This document shows, piece after piece, positions 18,987-27,662 of a stretch of 28,014 nt of DNA (position 1 is its first letter; the number at the start of each line of letters is the position of its first letter). This DNA is from JAJEAD01 sp964420925 (GTDB taxonomy: Bacteria > Pseudomonadota > Gammaproteobacteria > HK1), in the NCBI GenBank assembly GCA_964420925.1, contig CAYQVB010000062.1, forward strand, positions 1 to 28,014, written 5' to 3'. The position numbers were made by a program, and so were the translations under genes. The notes beneath the pieces are model-generated. The model made no database searches. It worked only from the letters and a program-made list of their open reading frames with translations, and was not told where the DNA came from.

Positions 18987-19442
18987 ATGAAGATCACCGC
19001 CACGCCCGTCGTCGTCCTGTGCGTCGTCGCCTCAGGATGCTTGCACCCCCCGCCGCTCCCCGAGTGCGGGATCGAGGGTGAGCGGGTCGGCGCCTCCGGC
19101 GAGGCGGTGGAGTACCTCGATCCGGCGCCGCCCGCACCGGCGCTCGACGCCTCGCCCGAGCACGCGAGCGTGTTGCCCACGCCCGCGCAGGGTCCGCGCA
19201 TCACGCTCGAGTACCGCCCGGGCGATCTCGTGAGCGAGCCGCTGCGCCGCGCCGCGGCGCGCGTCGGGTGGACCGTGTTGTGGGACTACCCGCACGACAT
19301 CGTCGTGGAAACCCCCTTGACGCTGCGCGGGACCGTGCGCCAGGTCGCCCACGACCTCGCCCGGCTCCTCTACGCAAGCGGCAAGTCCATCGGCGTCGTC
19401 GCACACCCGAACAAGACCATTCGCGTGGTGTACCGCCAATGA
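18987..19442 (+). CDS. PilL-type lipoprotein with TcpQ-like C-terminal domain
   Basis: A 151-residue outer-membrane lipoprotein. The signal sequence ends in the lipobox VVASGC (Cys18), followed by a Pro/Ala-rich linker and a C-terminal domain (about residues 70-151: ITLEYRPGDLVSEPLRRAAA, VGWTVLWDYPHDIVVETPLT). That domain resembles the TcpQ/PilL domain that assists secretin assembly in R64-type and Tcp pili. It is shorter than R64 PilL. ATG 18987 has no good ribosome-binding site and follows a hairpin. It overlaps pilN in ATGA and is the first gene of the pil operon. Confidence 0.7.
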   Translation: MKITATPVVVLCVVASGCLHPPPLPECGIEGERVGASGEAVEYLDPAPPAPALDASPEHASVLPTPAQGPRITLEYRPGDLVSEPLRRAAARVGWTVLWDYPHDIVVETPLTLRGTVRQVAHDLARLLYASGKSIGVVAHPNKTIRVVYRQ

Positions 19443-21091
19443 CGCGCTTGCAGCTCTACGCCGCGATCGGCGTCCTCGCCGCGCTGGTTGCGCTCGGACT
19501 CCTCGTCGGATGCGTGCCCTCCCCCCTCGTCGAAGCCATCGACGACCACCAGGACCAGCTCATCGACGAGGCGCTGCTCGCGGAATACCGGCTCCAATCG
19601 CCCCGCACGCCGCGCCTGTTTCACGACGCCGACGAGGCGTGGTTGGGAGGCCCCGTCGCCACCCTTCGCCGCCCGGCCGATCCGCGCCTGGACGTGACCT
19701 ACGCCTTTTCCTCGTCGAGCGGCACCACGCTGCAACAGATCGCTTCCGACATCACGGTCATCACCGGCCATCCCGTGTCGCTGTCCCCGGACCTCTACAT
19801 CGCCCGCGTGCAGCGCGCCGGTGTGCGTCTTCGCGGGGGCGGCGACGCGTTCGTGACTTCCGAGCCCGCCGACGAGGACGCGCTGCCGTCCATCGTCAAC
19901 CGCGCCATCACCTACCGGCACAACGGCCCGCTGCACGAGTTCCTCGATCGCGTGGCGACGGAGCTCGGCATCACCTGGCGATGGGACTCCGGGCGCATCG
20001 TGTTCGAGCGCTTCGTGACCCGCACCTTCCGTGTTGCCTTGCTGCCGGGCACCGTCACCAGCGAGCTCACGCTCACCGGCACCGCGGTCACCACCGCGGT
20101 CGCGCTCGCCACCGCCGGAGCGGAGGAGGGCGCCAGCACCACGCAATCGGGCGGTGACGCCCCCTTGAGCGGATCCACGCAGAGCACGGCGCTCAGCACC
20201 ACGATCGACCCGTGGCCGGCGCTCACCGCCGCGGTGAGCGCCATGCTCTCGCCGGCCGGCGAGCTCGTCGCTTCGAGCTCGCTCGGCACGCTCACGGTCC
20301 GCGACGTGCCCGCCGCGGTCGATGCGATCGCGGCCTATCTCGAAGTCGAGAACCGGTACCTGACGCGCATGGTCAACTTCGAGATCCGGCTGCTCGGCAT
20401 CCGCACCGACGAGTCGAGCGACCACGCGATCGACTGGACGCTCGTGCGCAGCGGCGGCATCGGCATCACCGTGGGCGCTCCCGACACGTCCCCCGCGGCC
20501 GGCGCCGGCGGCGTGGCCGTGTCCGTCCTCCGCCCGACCTCGCGGCTCCAGGGCACCGCCGTCATCGCCCGGGCGCTGCGCGCGCGCAACACCGTGACCA
20601 GCGACACCGTCTTTCGCGCGGTGGGCTTGAGCAATTCGATCATCCCCGTGCAGCTCACGTCCACCGACGGCTACACCGCGGCGCACGCGATCACGCTCCC
20701 CGAAACCGGCGACCCGATCGAAGTCAGCACCGCGGGGCGCATCACCACCGGGACCGTCATGCAGCTCATGCCGCGGCTGATGACCGACGAGGAGTTGTTG
20801 CTGCGCATCAACCTCGACTTGTCCACCCTGCTCGGCCGGCGCGACCTGCCGGGCGGCGTGCAGGTCCCGATCACCCGCCAGCAGGCCATCGCGCCCACCG
20901 CGACGGTGCGAAGCGGCGACATCCTCATCCTCGATTCGTTCGCCGAAGACGTGGAGGAGCGTCGCGACCAGGGCCTCCATGACGCGGTGCCGTGGTGGGC
21001 GGGCGGACAGCGGACCGCGAGCCGTTACCGCACCCACCTGGTCCTCATCGTGCGCCCGACGCTGGTCAACACCCTGGACCGGAGCCTGTGA
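19439..21091 (+). CDS. pilN: PilN, lipoprotein secretin of the type IVb thin pilus
   Basis: A 550-residue outer-membrane secretin through which the pilus exits. A lipoprotein signal (LLVGC, Cys25) is followed by an N-domain (FSSSSGTTLQQIASDITVIT, HPVSLSPDLY), and the C-terminal secretin core includes LTVRDVPAAVDAIAAYLEVE (about 280-300), the FEIRLLGI strand and GGVQVPITRQQAIAPTATVR near 475-495. The R64 PilN/BfpB family uses this arrangement. A Ser/Thr/Gly-rich insertion lies near 220-250. ATG 19439 overlaps the preceding stop. Its own stop overlaps pilO (GTGA). Confidence 0.9.
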   Translation: MTRLQLYAAIGVLAALVALGLLVGCVPSPLVEAIDDHQDQLIDEALLAEYRLQSPRTPRLFHDADEAWLGGPVATLRRPADPRLDVTYAFSSSSGTTLQQIASDITVITGHPVSLSPDLYIARVQRAGVRLRGGGDAFVTSEPADEDALPSIVNRAITYRHNGPLHEFLDRVATELGITWRWDSGRIVFERFVTRTFRVALLPGTVTSELTLTGTAVTTAVALATAGAEEGASTTQSGGDAPLSGSTQSTALSTTIDPWPALTAAVSAMLSPAGELVASSSLGTLTVRDVPAAVDAIAAYLEVENRYLTRMVNFEIRLLGIRTDESSDHAIDWTLVRSGGIGITVGAPDTSPAAGAGGVAVSVLRPTSRLQGTAVIARALRARNTVTSDTVFRAVGLSNSIIPVQLTSTDGYTAAHAITLPETGDPIEVSTAGRITTGTVMQLMPRLMTDEELLLRINLDLSTLLGRRDLPGGVQVPITRQQAIAPTATVRSGDILILDSFAEDVEERRDQGLHDAVPWWAGGQRTASRYRTHLVLIVRPTLVNTLDRSL

Positions 21092-22425
21092 GCATCCGCC
21101 GCGCTCCGGAGATCGTGCGCATCGCCGACGTGCGCACCCGCGTCGTCGTCGAGCTCGCCTGGCACGAGCGCGCCACCGGGCGCCCCGGAGTCCACATCGC
21201 GCGGGCCAACTCCGCCCACTCCCACGTCGTCGCCGGCGCGTCCGTCGGCATCGCGCCCGAGCGCGGTTTCACCGGCGCCCGAAGCGCCGCCGCCTCGCTC
21301 GCCGCGGCTTTCCCGGGCGAGCCCATCGTGATTCTTGCCGACGTGACGCACCCGCAACGCGGATCCGGCTACTGGTATTGCCTGCTGACCGAAAGCGGCG
21401 TGCAGCGCGACTTGCTCTACACCGGCCCGGACGCGCTCACCCATGCGCAGCAGCAGACCGAGGGCGATCGCCTCGTCGTCGGCAACACCACATCGCTTCG
21501 CTGTCTAGGGCATCCAGCCCCGGGCTTTGCCGACTTGTTCCGGGGCGAACCCCAGGACGTAGGCGGGGCGCTGCGCCGCGCCCTTCGCGAAAGCCCGCGG
21601 CGCCTCGTGCGCACCCGCTCGCCCCTGTACTACCCGCTTCGCGCCGCCGTCTTCGTCGGCCTTGCCGCCGCGGCCGGCTTCTCCGGCTGGCAGTTCTACC
21701 AGGCGCGCGAGGCCGAGAAACCCAATCCCGAGGAGCTGGCACGCGCCAAGGCGCTGCGCGACTACCGCAAGGTCTACGAGGCCCACACGAGCGGGCCGAC
21801 CTTCTCCGAATTCGCAGCACCCCTCCTCGACCACCTGGCGCGCCACGCACCCCCCTACGTCGCCGGCTGGCGCCGGTCGCTGGTGCGGTGCTCGCGCGAA
21901 TCGGCCTTCACCCCGGGCGGCGACAACACGTGCACCGTGCGCTACACGCGCGCGCTGCCGAGCGCGGTCAACGTGCTCCACCTTTCCCGCCGCCTTGACC
22001 TCGACACGCTCGACCTCTTTCCCATGCAGGCCGCGACCCGGGCCGAAGCGACCAAGACGGTGCTCTCCGACCAGGTCGCAAGTTTCCGCCTGCCCATGCC
22101 CGACCTCGAGGAATCGCTCGACTTGCAGCGCATTCCCGACACCGCCATGCACGAGCTCGCCGCGGCGTGCCAGGACCTCTCCGCCATTCCCGGCGCCCGC
22201 TGTGATCACCGCGTGCCCAATGATCTCGCCTTCGCGAACATCAAGTACATCCCCCTGGCGCGGCGCTTCCGGCTCGGCTCCATGAAGCTCGTTCTGCCCG
22301 TCTACGCGATGCCCCAGGCCGCGGCGCAGTTCGACGCGCTGCCCTTCCTGCAACTGACCAGCCTCTCGCTCGGGGAGAGCCCCGTCGACATCGCCACGAT
22401 GGAGGCTTCCTATGTCCTGCGCTAA
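21088..22425 (+). CDS. pilO: PilO, type IVb pilin accessory protein
   Basis: A 445-residue bitopic inner-membrane protein. The N-terminal ~170 residues form an actin-like-looking cytoplasmic domain (HIARANSAHSHVVAGASVGI, PGEPIVILADVTHPQRG). A transmembrane helix follows near 190-210 (AAVFVGLAAAAGFSGWQFY), then a periplasmic domain with several cysteines (LVRCSRES, NTCTVRY, AACQDL, ARCDHR). This matches the PilO family of R64-type pili (PAP_PilO). The start is GTG 21088, inside the pilN stop, with CCGGAG upstream. The stop overlaps pilP by 14 bp. Confidence 0.85.
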   Translation: MSIRRAPEIVRIADVRTRVVVELAWHERATGRPGVHIARANSAHSHVVAGASVGIAPERGFTGARSAAASLAAAFPGEPIVILADVTHPQRGSGYWYCLLTESGVQRDLLYTGPDALTHAQQQTEGDRLVVGNTTSLRCLGHPAPGFADLFRGEPQDVGGALRRALRESPRRLVRTRSPLYYPLRAAVFVGLAAAAGFSGWQFYQAREAEKPNPEELARAKALRDYRKVYEAHTSGPTFSEFAAPLLDHLARHAPPYVAGWRRSLVRCSRESAFTPGGDNTCTVRYTRALPSAVNVLHLSRRLDLDTLDLFPMQAATRAEATKTVLSDQVASFRLPMPDLEESLDLQRIPDTAMHELAAACQDLSAIPGARCDHRVPNDLAFANIKYIPLARRFRLGSMKLVLPVYAMPQAAAQFDALPFLQLTSLSLGESPVDIATMEASYVLR

Positions 22426-22921
22426 GCCGGCCCTTCTCGCGCTCGCGCTGCTCGCGCCCCTCCCGGGCGCCGGCCAGTCCGCTCTCGCCCCGGACACCTT
22501 CGCCACCTTGCAGGCCGAGCGCGACATCGAACAGCTCCGGGCCGAAATCGCGGCCCTTCGCCTCAAGCGTGCCCGCGACGAGCAGGAGCTCGATCACCTG
22601 CACAACCCCCCGGAACCGCCTGCGCCGGCCGTCGTCCAACCGGCCGCTCCGGCTGCCGCCCCCGTGCCGGCGCCCGAGCCCGAGCTCGCGGTAGACGATC
22701 TGCCTCCCGAGTATCCGCCGCTGGCGCCGGATCTTCCGGTCCTCGTGCGCACCTTCGGCCCCTATGCCGTCATCCGATGGGGTCCGCTCACCTTCACCCT
22801 TCAGGCCGGTGAGCCCTTGGGCGCCGGCTGGACCTTGCAGGACTTCACCGCCACCTACGCCATCCTCGCAAGCCCCGAGGCCCAGGTCATCGCCACTGCG
22901 GGGCGCTACGGCGCGAACTGA
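22412..22921 (+). CDS. pilP: PilP, type IVb pilus assembly protein
   Basis: A 169-residue secreted protein. The signal peptide (LLALALLAPLPGAGQ) is followed by a coiled-coil stretch (LQAERDIEQLRAEIAALRLK), a Pro-rich linker, and a C-terminal domain (VRTFGPYAVIRWGPLTFTLQ, LGAGWTLQDF) as expected for R64-type PilP. It is thought to link the inner-membrane platform to the secretin. ATG 22412 has GGAGG eight bases upstream and lies within the end of pilO. It is followed by pilQ after one base. Confidence 0.82.
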   Translation: MSCAKPALLALALLAPLPGAGQSALAPDTFATLQAERDIEQLRAEIAALRLKRARDEQELDHLHNPPEPPAPAVVQPAAPAAAPVPAPEPELAVDDLPPEYPPLAPDLPVLVRTFGPYAVIRWGPLTFTLQAGEPLGAGWTLQDFTATYAILASPEAQVIATAGRYGAN

Positions 22922-22922
22922 C

Positions 22923-24662
22923 ATGGCCCGTTCCCCGCTCAGGCACATCCAGAACGAAGCGGAGCTTCGTCCCGTCACCGAGCTCATCACCAGCTCCTCG
23001 AAACCCGGCGAACTGGACGCGCCCCACCGCCGCGCCGGCGAGGCCATCGCCTATTCGAGCGGCGAGCTCGATTCCGACGCGGAAGTCGCCGTGGTCCTGA
23101 TGTCGCGCCCCTTCGCCACCCATCCCGACTTCACCACCGCCCGGCGCCGGCTCTTCGACCACGTGCAGCTCATCTTCGACCCGAGCAGCATCCACTTTGC
23201 CACCACGACGCCGGACATCATCCGCCGCCTCTACCGCCTGCATGACGTGGGCGCGACCGACGACGCGCCCGCCCACAGCGCCAGTGCTTCGGAAATCCTC
23301 GCGCGCATCGAGAGGACCGTGCGCGAGGCGATGGAGCGCAACGCCTCCGATATCCACATCACCGTGTCGGCCACCGGCACCGTCGTTCGCCTGCGCGTCG
23401 ACAGCACCGTGCACCAGGTCGCCACGTACTCGGTGAACGAAGGCATGGAAATGGTGCGCGCCATCTACCAGACGCAGATCGAAACGCGTTCCGGCCAGGG
23501 CGAGTTCAATCCCCACGCGGCCCAGGACGCGAAGATCATCACCAACGTCACCATCAACGACCGGCGCCGCGAAGTGCACCTGCGCTACGCGCACAATCCC
23601 AATCACGACGGCCTGCACGTCGCGATGCGCCTGTCGAGCGACACCCGCCTTCGCACCACGGACCTCTCCGAGCTCGGCTACCTTCCCGGCCAGGTCGCGC
23701 TCATCCGGCGCATGCTGCGCGTGCACGGCGGCCTCGTCGTGTTCGCCGGCCCCGTGGGTTCGGGCAAGACCACGAGCCTCGCGGCACTGCTCACCGGTCA
23801 CCTGGAAGAGGTCCGCGGGCGCAAGGTGGTCTTGAGCATCGAAGATCCCGTCGAAGTCCCGATCCCGGGCGCCGACCAGGCTGCGGTGGTCCGCGACCCC
23901 GATCGCGACGTGTCTCCCTTCGCCGATGCGCTGCGTTCCGCGATGCGCCGGGACCCCGACATCGTGCTCCTCGGAGAGACCCGCGACCAGTACACCGCCG
24001 TCTCGCTCGCCTACGCGGTCGTCTCCGGCCACGACATCTACACCACCACCCATGCGCGCAGCGCCTGGCGCATCATCGACCGGCTCGAAGACCTCGGCCG
24101 AGGACTCGGCGACAACCCGCTCTCGCGACCCCGTATCTGCCATGACGAATTCCTGCTCGGCATGGTCTACCAGCGGCTCACGCCGCTCACTTGCCCCACC
24201 TGCGCGATTCCGGCCGAGGACGCCGCCGGCGCCGGCATACCGGACATGCTCCGCCGCCACACCGACACCGCCTTGGCCTCGACCTTCGGCCCCGACATGG
24301 ACCTCTCCCGCGTTGCCTACCGCGCCGCCGTGCCCGACTGCCCCGACTGCCACGGCTCCGGCACCCGCGGGCGCGCGGTGTGCGCCGAAGTCGTCATGCC
24401 GACCGACGAGGAGTATGTCGCGCTCGCGCGAGGGGACACCCCGGCCGCGGTCGCGAGCTGGCGTGCGCGCCGCGACGTGGCCCAGGGCTTCGGCATGAGC
24501 GCGCACGAAGTCGCGCTCTATCGCGTCGCCCGCGGTGTGGTCTGCCCCTCGCTCTACGAGGCCATCTTTCAGCCGCTCGAGGACCGCCCGGACCTCTCCC
24601 GCGCGCCTGCGCGCCTCACCGTCGTCGGCGACGACCCTCGCCCGGTGCCTTCCGCCCCATGA
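22923..24662 (+). CDS. pilQ: PilQ, assembly ATPase of the type IVb pilus
   Basis: A 579-residue hexameric secretion ATPase (GspE/PilB superfamily; R64 nomenclature PilQ). An N-terminal region is followed by SDIHITVSATG (Asp box start), Walker A GPVGSGKTTS near residues 276-285, the Asp box SIEDPVE, Walker B RRDPDIVLLGETRD near 340-353, and the His box YTTTHARSA. Two zinc-binding pairs, CPTC (about 424) and CPDCHGSG (about 472), match the family's tetracysteine motif. All catalytic residues appear intact. ATG 22923; the stop overlaps pilR in ATGA. Confidence 0.93.
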   Translation: MARSPLRHIQNEAELRPVTELITSSSKPGELDAPHRRAGEAIAYSSGELDSDAEVAVVLMSRPFATHPDFTTARRRLFDHVQLIFDPSSIHFATTTPDIIRRLYRLHDVGATDDAPAHSASASEILARIERTVREAMERNASDIHITVSATGTVVRLRVDSTVHQVATYSVNEGMEMVRAIYQTQIETRSGQGEFNPHAAQDAKIITNVTINDRRREVHLRYAHNPNHDGLHVAMRLSSDTRLRTTDLSELGYLPGQVALIRRMLRVHGGLVVFAGPVGSGKTTSLAALLTGHLEEVRGRKVVLSIEDPVEVPIPGADQAAVVRDPDRDVSPFADALRSAMRRDPDIVLLGETRDQYTAVSLAYAVVSGHDIYTTTHARSAWRIIDRLEDLGRGLGDNPLSRPRICHDEFLLGMVYQRLTPLTCPTCAIPAEDAAGAGIPDMLRRHTDTALASTFGPDMDLSRVAYRAAVPDCPDCHGSGTRGRAVCAEVVMPTDEEYVALARGDTPAAVASWRARRDVAQGFGMSAHEVALYRVARGVVCPSLYEAIFQPLEDRPDLSRAPARLTVVGDDPRPVPSAP

Positions 24663-25744
24663 AGTTTCCGTTTTCCACCGAGCGGCTGCTCGACTCCCCG
24701 GCCGGCCCGGCCTTCGCCCGCGCCCGGCGCGTGCTGTGGCGTTTCCAGTTCCTCCACCCGCGGCTGCGCCAGCGCCTCTATCGGCGCCTCGCGGCGAACC
24801 TGAACGCCAACATCCCGCTCTACGAGACCTTCCGGATCCTCGCCTCGCGCTACGCGCACCGGGGGGACCAGCGCGCCGGCCTCTACCGCCAGTGGGCCGA
24901 CGACATGACCGGCGCGACGCTCGCCGAAGCCTTCCGCGGCTGGATACCCCCGACCGAGCACGCCACCATCGGCGCGGCCGATCGCGCCGGCGCGGCCGCG
25001 CAAGGGCTGCACGACGTGGCCGACTACATCGACCAGATGCTCAGCATCAAGAAGGCGCTGCGCTCGGCGTTCAGCTACCCCTTCGTGCTCGTCATCGTGC
25101 TCGCGGTCTACACCATCGTGTGGGCCCACTACATCGTCCCGGAGATGCAGCTCGACCGCGCGCAGCTCTCGCCGGAGTCGCTGCGCGTCCTCGACTTCGC
25201 CGACGCGCTCGCCGCCTGGACCCCCGTGGGCGTGCCCGCGGTGCTCGGGCTCGCCGCCCTCCTGTGGTGGAGCCTCGGGCGCTATGTCGGCCCGGGGCGC
25301 GATCTGCTCGATCGCGCCGTCCCCTGGAAGGTCTACAAGCAGTACCAGAGTGCGAACTTCCTCGTCTCCGTCCACACCCTGCTCCGGGCGCAGATTCCGC
25401 TGCGCGATTGCCTCGCCCACCTGCGCGAGGGCGCTTCCCCGTGGCTTCGCCACCGCATCGACGCGCTTGCCGACGCCCTGGTCGGCCACGACCCCGCCAC
25501 CGCGCTCGCCGAGATCGTGGACGACGAGCTCGGCGACGACATCGCCATCGCCTCGCTCGCCGGCACCATAGAGGCGACGCTTGCGACCGCGGCGACCGAG
25601 ATTCACGTCACGACCACCGAGCGCCTTCAGGCCACCGCGACGCGCGCCAACGTGGTCGCCCTCGCCCTCATCGCGCTCTACATGATTCTTCTCGTCGGCT
25701 CGCTCTTCACCTTCGGCGTGGATCTGTCGAGCGCCGTCAGTTAG
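24659..25744 (+). CDS. pilR: PilR, inner-membrane platform protein of the type IVb pilus
   Basis: A 361-residue GspF/PilC-family protein with two T2SF repeats. The first lies at residues 40-130 (AANLNANIPLYETFRILASR, GADRAGAAAQGLHDVADYI-like end) and the second at 235-330 (SANFLVSVHTLLRAQIPLRD, ASLAGTIEATLATAATEI). Membrane helices lie near 135-155 (SYPFVLVIVLAVYTIVWAHY), 185-205 and 335-355. It anchors the PilQ ATPase and the growing pilus. ATG 24659 overlaps the pilQ stop. GGAGGCC precedes the next gene, the prepilin. Confidence 0.9.
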   Translation: MKFPFSTERLLDSPAGPAFARARRVLWRFQFLHPRLRQRLYRRLAANLNANIPLYETFRILASRYAHRGDQRAGLYRQWADDMTGATLAEAFRGWIPPTEHATIGAADRAGAAAQGLHDVADYIDQMLSIKKALRSAFSYPFVLVIVLAVYTIVWAHYIVPEMQLDRAQLSPESLRVLDFADALAAWTPVGVPAVLGLAALLWWSLGRYVGPGRDLLDRAVPWKVYKQYQSANFLVSVHTLLRAQIPLRDCLAHLREGASPWLRHRIDALADALVGHDPATALAEIVDDELGDDIAIASLAGTIEATLATAATEIHVTTTERLQATATRANVVALALIALYMILLVGSLFTFGVDLSSAVS

Positions 25745-25754
25745 GAGGCCCCCC

Positions 25755-26267
25755 ATGCGCCAACGCGGCTTCACCCTCATGGAAATGCTCCTGGTCATCG
25801 CCATCATCGGCGCCTTCGTCTACTTCATGTTCAACCTGTTCGGCGAGTCCAGGGACTCCGCGAGCGCGGTTCGCACCGCGAACCGCGTCGCCAACATCAT
25901 CGCCGACACCACCGATCTGCTCTCGGGTCAGGCCGATACCTCAGACTGCACCACGGCGGTGGCCATCTCGAACGGGACCATCCCCGACGAGATGGTCACC
26001 TCCCCCACCACCATCACGAATTCATACGGCGGTGCCGTCACGCTTGCCTCGAACGCAGCCAATACCCGCTGCGTGCTCACCTTCGCCGACGTGGCCCAGG
26101 CCGATTGCTCGCGCATCGTGCGGCGCACCGAGCAGCTCGCCGACCGGATTGCGGTCGACGGCACCAACGTGAAGAGCCTGGGCGCAGAGCTGGACATAGT
26201 AGACCTCGGCACGGAGTGCTCCTCGGCGACTGAAGTGGACGTGTTATGGGCCTACAGTGTTTTGTGA
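25755..26267 (+). CDS. pilS: PilS, major type IV prepilin
   Basis: A 170-residue prepilin with a short leader MRQRG cleaved before FTLMEMLLVIAIIGAF; Glu at position +5 is present, as in major pilins. The mature domain holds four cysteines (in DTSDCTT, TRCVLTF, ADCSRIV, TECSS), suggesting two disulfides, including the C-terminal one typical of type IVb pilins. It has a strong ribosome-binding site, TTAGGAGG, eight bases from ATG 25755, the best in the operon, fitting high expression. The prepilin peptidase (R64 PilU) is not in the window, so a host PilD-like enzyme or a gene elsewhere must process it. Confidence 0.92.
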   Translation: MRQRGFTLMEMLLVIAIIGAFVYFMFNLFGESRDSASAVRTANRVANIIADTTDLLSGQADTSDCTTAVAISNGTIPDEMVTSPTTITNSYGGAVTLASNAANTRCVLTFADVAQADCSRIVRRTEQLADRIAVDGTNVKSLGAELDIVDLGTECSSATEVDVLWAYSVL

Positions 26268-27303
26268 GCCCCGTCATCAGCGCGGCTTCGCGCTGCTCTC
26301 CCTCCTCCTCGCGCTCGCGCTCGGGGGCGCGCTCCTCTACGGCTATCACGAATTCTTGCAGCGTCAGCGCCACCTCGACCTTGCCAAGACGCTCGGCTTG
26401 CGCATCGTGCAGTACAACGCGGCCGTGGCCCAGCTCATCCTCGACGAGCTCGTCTGCTGGTTCCCCGGGACCGCCTGCACCCCCACCGTCCCCGACGGCG
26501 CGACCCGAAGCGGCATCAGGTGGCTCCAGAACGATACCGCGTGCCCCACCGGCACCTACATCCCCCCGCCCGCGTTCCCGGACCGCACCTATCTTCCCTG
26601 CGACTTCCCCGCACGCTGGCCCTATGCCCTCACCCCGAGCAGCCTCGTCGACGTTACCGGCTCCGCCGTGACAATCACCACTACCCTCGGACTGCCCCCC
26701 ACAGACGGCGCTGTCGCCGCGGCGCGCACCGTCGCCCACGCCCTCACCCTGCTCGGACCCGGGACGGCCGTCGGCGCGCCGCCGACCCGGGCGCCCCACG
26801 GCATTCACCAGGACGTCTCCCTCGACCCTCCCGGCACCCTCCCTCCCACCGGAATCCGCGTGATTGCGACCACCCTCGGCGCCGCCCCGCAGCTCTACCT
26901 GCGGGTGGACGGCAGCAACGAGATGGAAGCCGACCTCACGTTCGACGTCCCCGCCGCTCCCGCCCAGCGACACGACGTCCTGAACGTGCGCGACGTCGCG
27001 AGCGAGCGGGGCGGCATTGCCTTCATGGGCAACCTAGCCGTCGGCGACGTCATCGACAAGTGGGAGTGCCCCACCGGGCTCAGCCCCGCGATCCAGGTCG
27101 CCGGCATACCGCAGTTCGTTCCCGGCACCACCACCGAGCCCCTCGCCGCGTGGCAGTTCAACTTCCTCGATACCCCCACACCGGCGCCCGGCACCTTCAC
27201 GCTGCGGGGACAGTACTTCACCACGGGCAGCAACACCCCGTTGAACGCCACCACCGCGCACCTGCTCCGCGTCGCGGTGATCGGCCAATGCACCACTCCC
27301 TGA
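26257..27303 (+). CDS. Large minor prepilin (PilV-like position)
   Basis: A 348-residue protein with a prepilin leader ending RG before FALLSLLLALALGGALLYGY, then a helix (FLQRQRHLDLAKTLGLRI) and a large Ser/Thr/Pro-rich extracellular part with cysteines (VCWFPGTACT, TACPTG, PCDFP, WECPTG, GQCTTP). Mature position +5 is Ser, not Glu; lack of Glu5 is known for tip-located pseudopilins (GspK type), so a tip adhesin is likely. In R64 the gene here, pilV, carries the adhesin with shufflon-switched C-termini, but no shufflon repeats are visible. The start is GTG 26257, overlapping pilS by 11 bp. Confidence 0.75.
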   Translation: MFCEPRHQRGFALLSLLLALALGGALLYGYHEFLQRQRHLDLAKTLGLRIVQYNAAVAQLILDELVCWFPGTACTPTVPDGATRSGIRWLQNDTACPTGTYIPPPAFPDRTYLPCDFPARWPYALTPSSLVDVTGSAVTITTTLGLPPTDGAVAAARTVAHALTLLGPGTAVGAPPTRAPHGIHQDVSLDPPGTLPPTGIRVIATTLGAAPQLYLRVDGSNEMEADLTFDVPAAPAQRHDVLNVRDVASERGGIAFMGNLAVGDVIDKWECPTGLSPAIQVAGIPQFVPGTTTEPLAAWQFNFLDTPTPAPGTFTLRGQYFTTGSNTPLNATTAHLLRVAVIGQCTTP

Positions 27304-27317
27304 ACGGAGGATTCACC

Positions 27318-27662
27318 ATGCGTACTCTCGCCACCCTGGCCGCCCTCGCGCTCGCCGGCCCCGTCGGCGCCCAGAACCAGCAGGCAGGGAAGCTTCCTAC
27401 CAACGACCAGACCGCGTTTGTCGCCTCGATCACCATGGAGGTGACCGCCACAGGCGGGGAGGCCGACACGCTCGACCCCAGCGACCCCTACACCCTGCCG
27501 AAGACGAAGGTCCCGCAAGCCCAGCACGCCGACACGGCCGGCAGTGCCGGAAACGTCTCCCCACCAGGCAGTTGCTACCGTACGCAAGGCGCCTGGACGT
27601 GGGAGTGGCAGCTCGACCCGCAGACCGGGGAGCTCGTCTGCGTGCGCACGGGGGGTCCGTAG
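27318..27662 (+). CDS. Small secreted protein at the end of the pil operon
   Basis: A 114-residue protein with a signal peptide (MRTLATLAALALAGPVGA, cleavage before QNQQ). The mature protein is acidic in the middle and has a two-cysteine C-terminal segment (SCYRTQGAWTWEWQLDP, ELVCVR) that could close one disulfide. ATG 27318 follows CGGAGG at 8 bp, so translation is well supported. It lies 14 bp after the large minor pilin and is probably in the same operon. No family is recognised. The WTWEWQ segment together with the cysteine pair might be a small receptor-binding or pilus-associated domain; this is speculation. Confidence 0.7.
   Translation: MRTLATLAALALAGPVGAQNQQAGKLPTNDQTAFVASITMEVTATGGEADTLDPSDPYTLPKTKVPQAQHADTAGSAGNVSPPGSCYRTQGAWTWEWQLDPQTGELVCVRTGGP

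Noticed and set aside
19370..21037. 555-codon minus-strand frame opposite pilN
   Set aside because: It mirrors pilN codon for codon and gives a Gly/Arg/Ala/Asp-rich product without motifs; a shadow frame.
22887..24506. 539-codon minus-strand frame opposite pilQ
   Set aside because: It is antisense to a fully conserved ATPase, with a His/Gly/Arg/Val-rich product and no motif.
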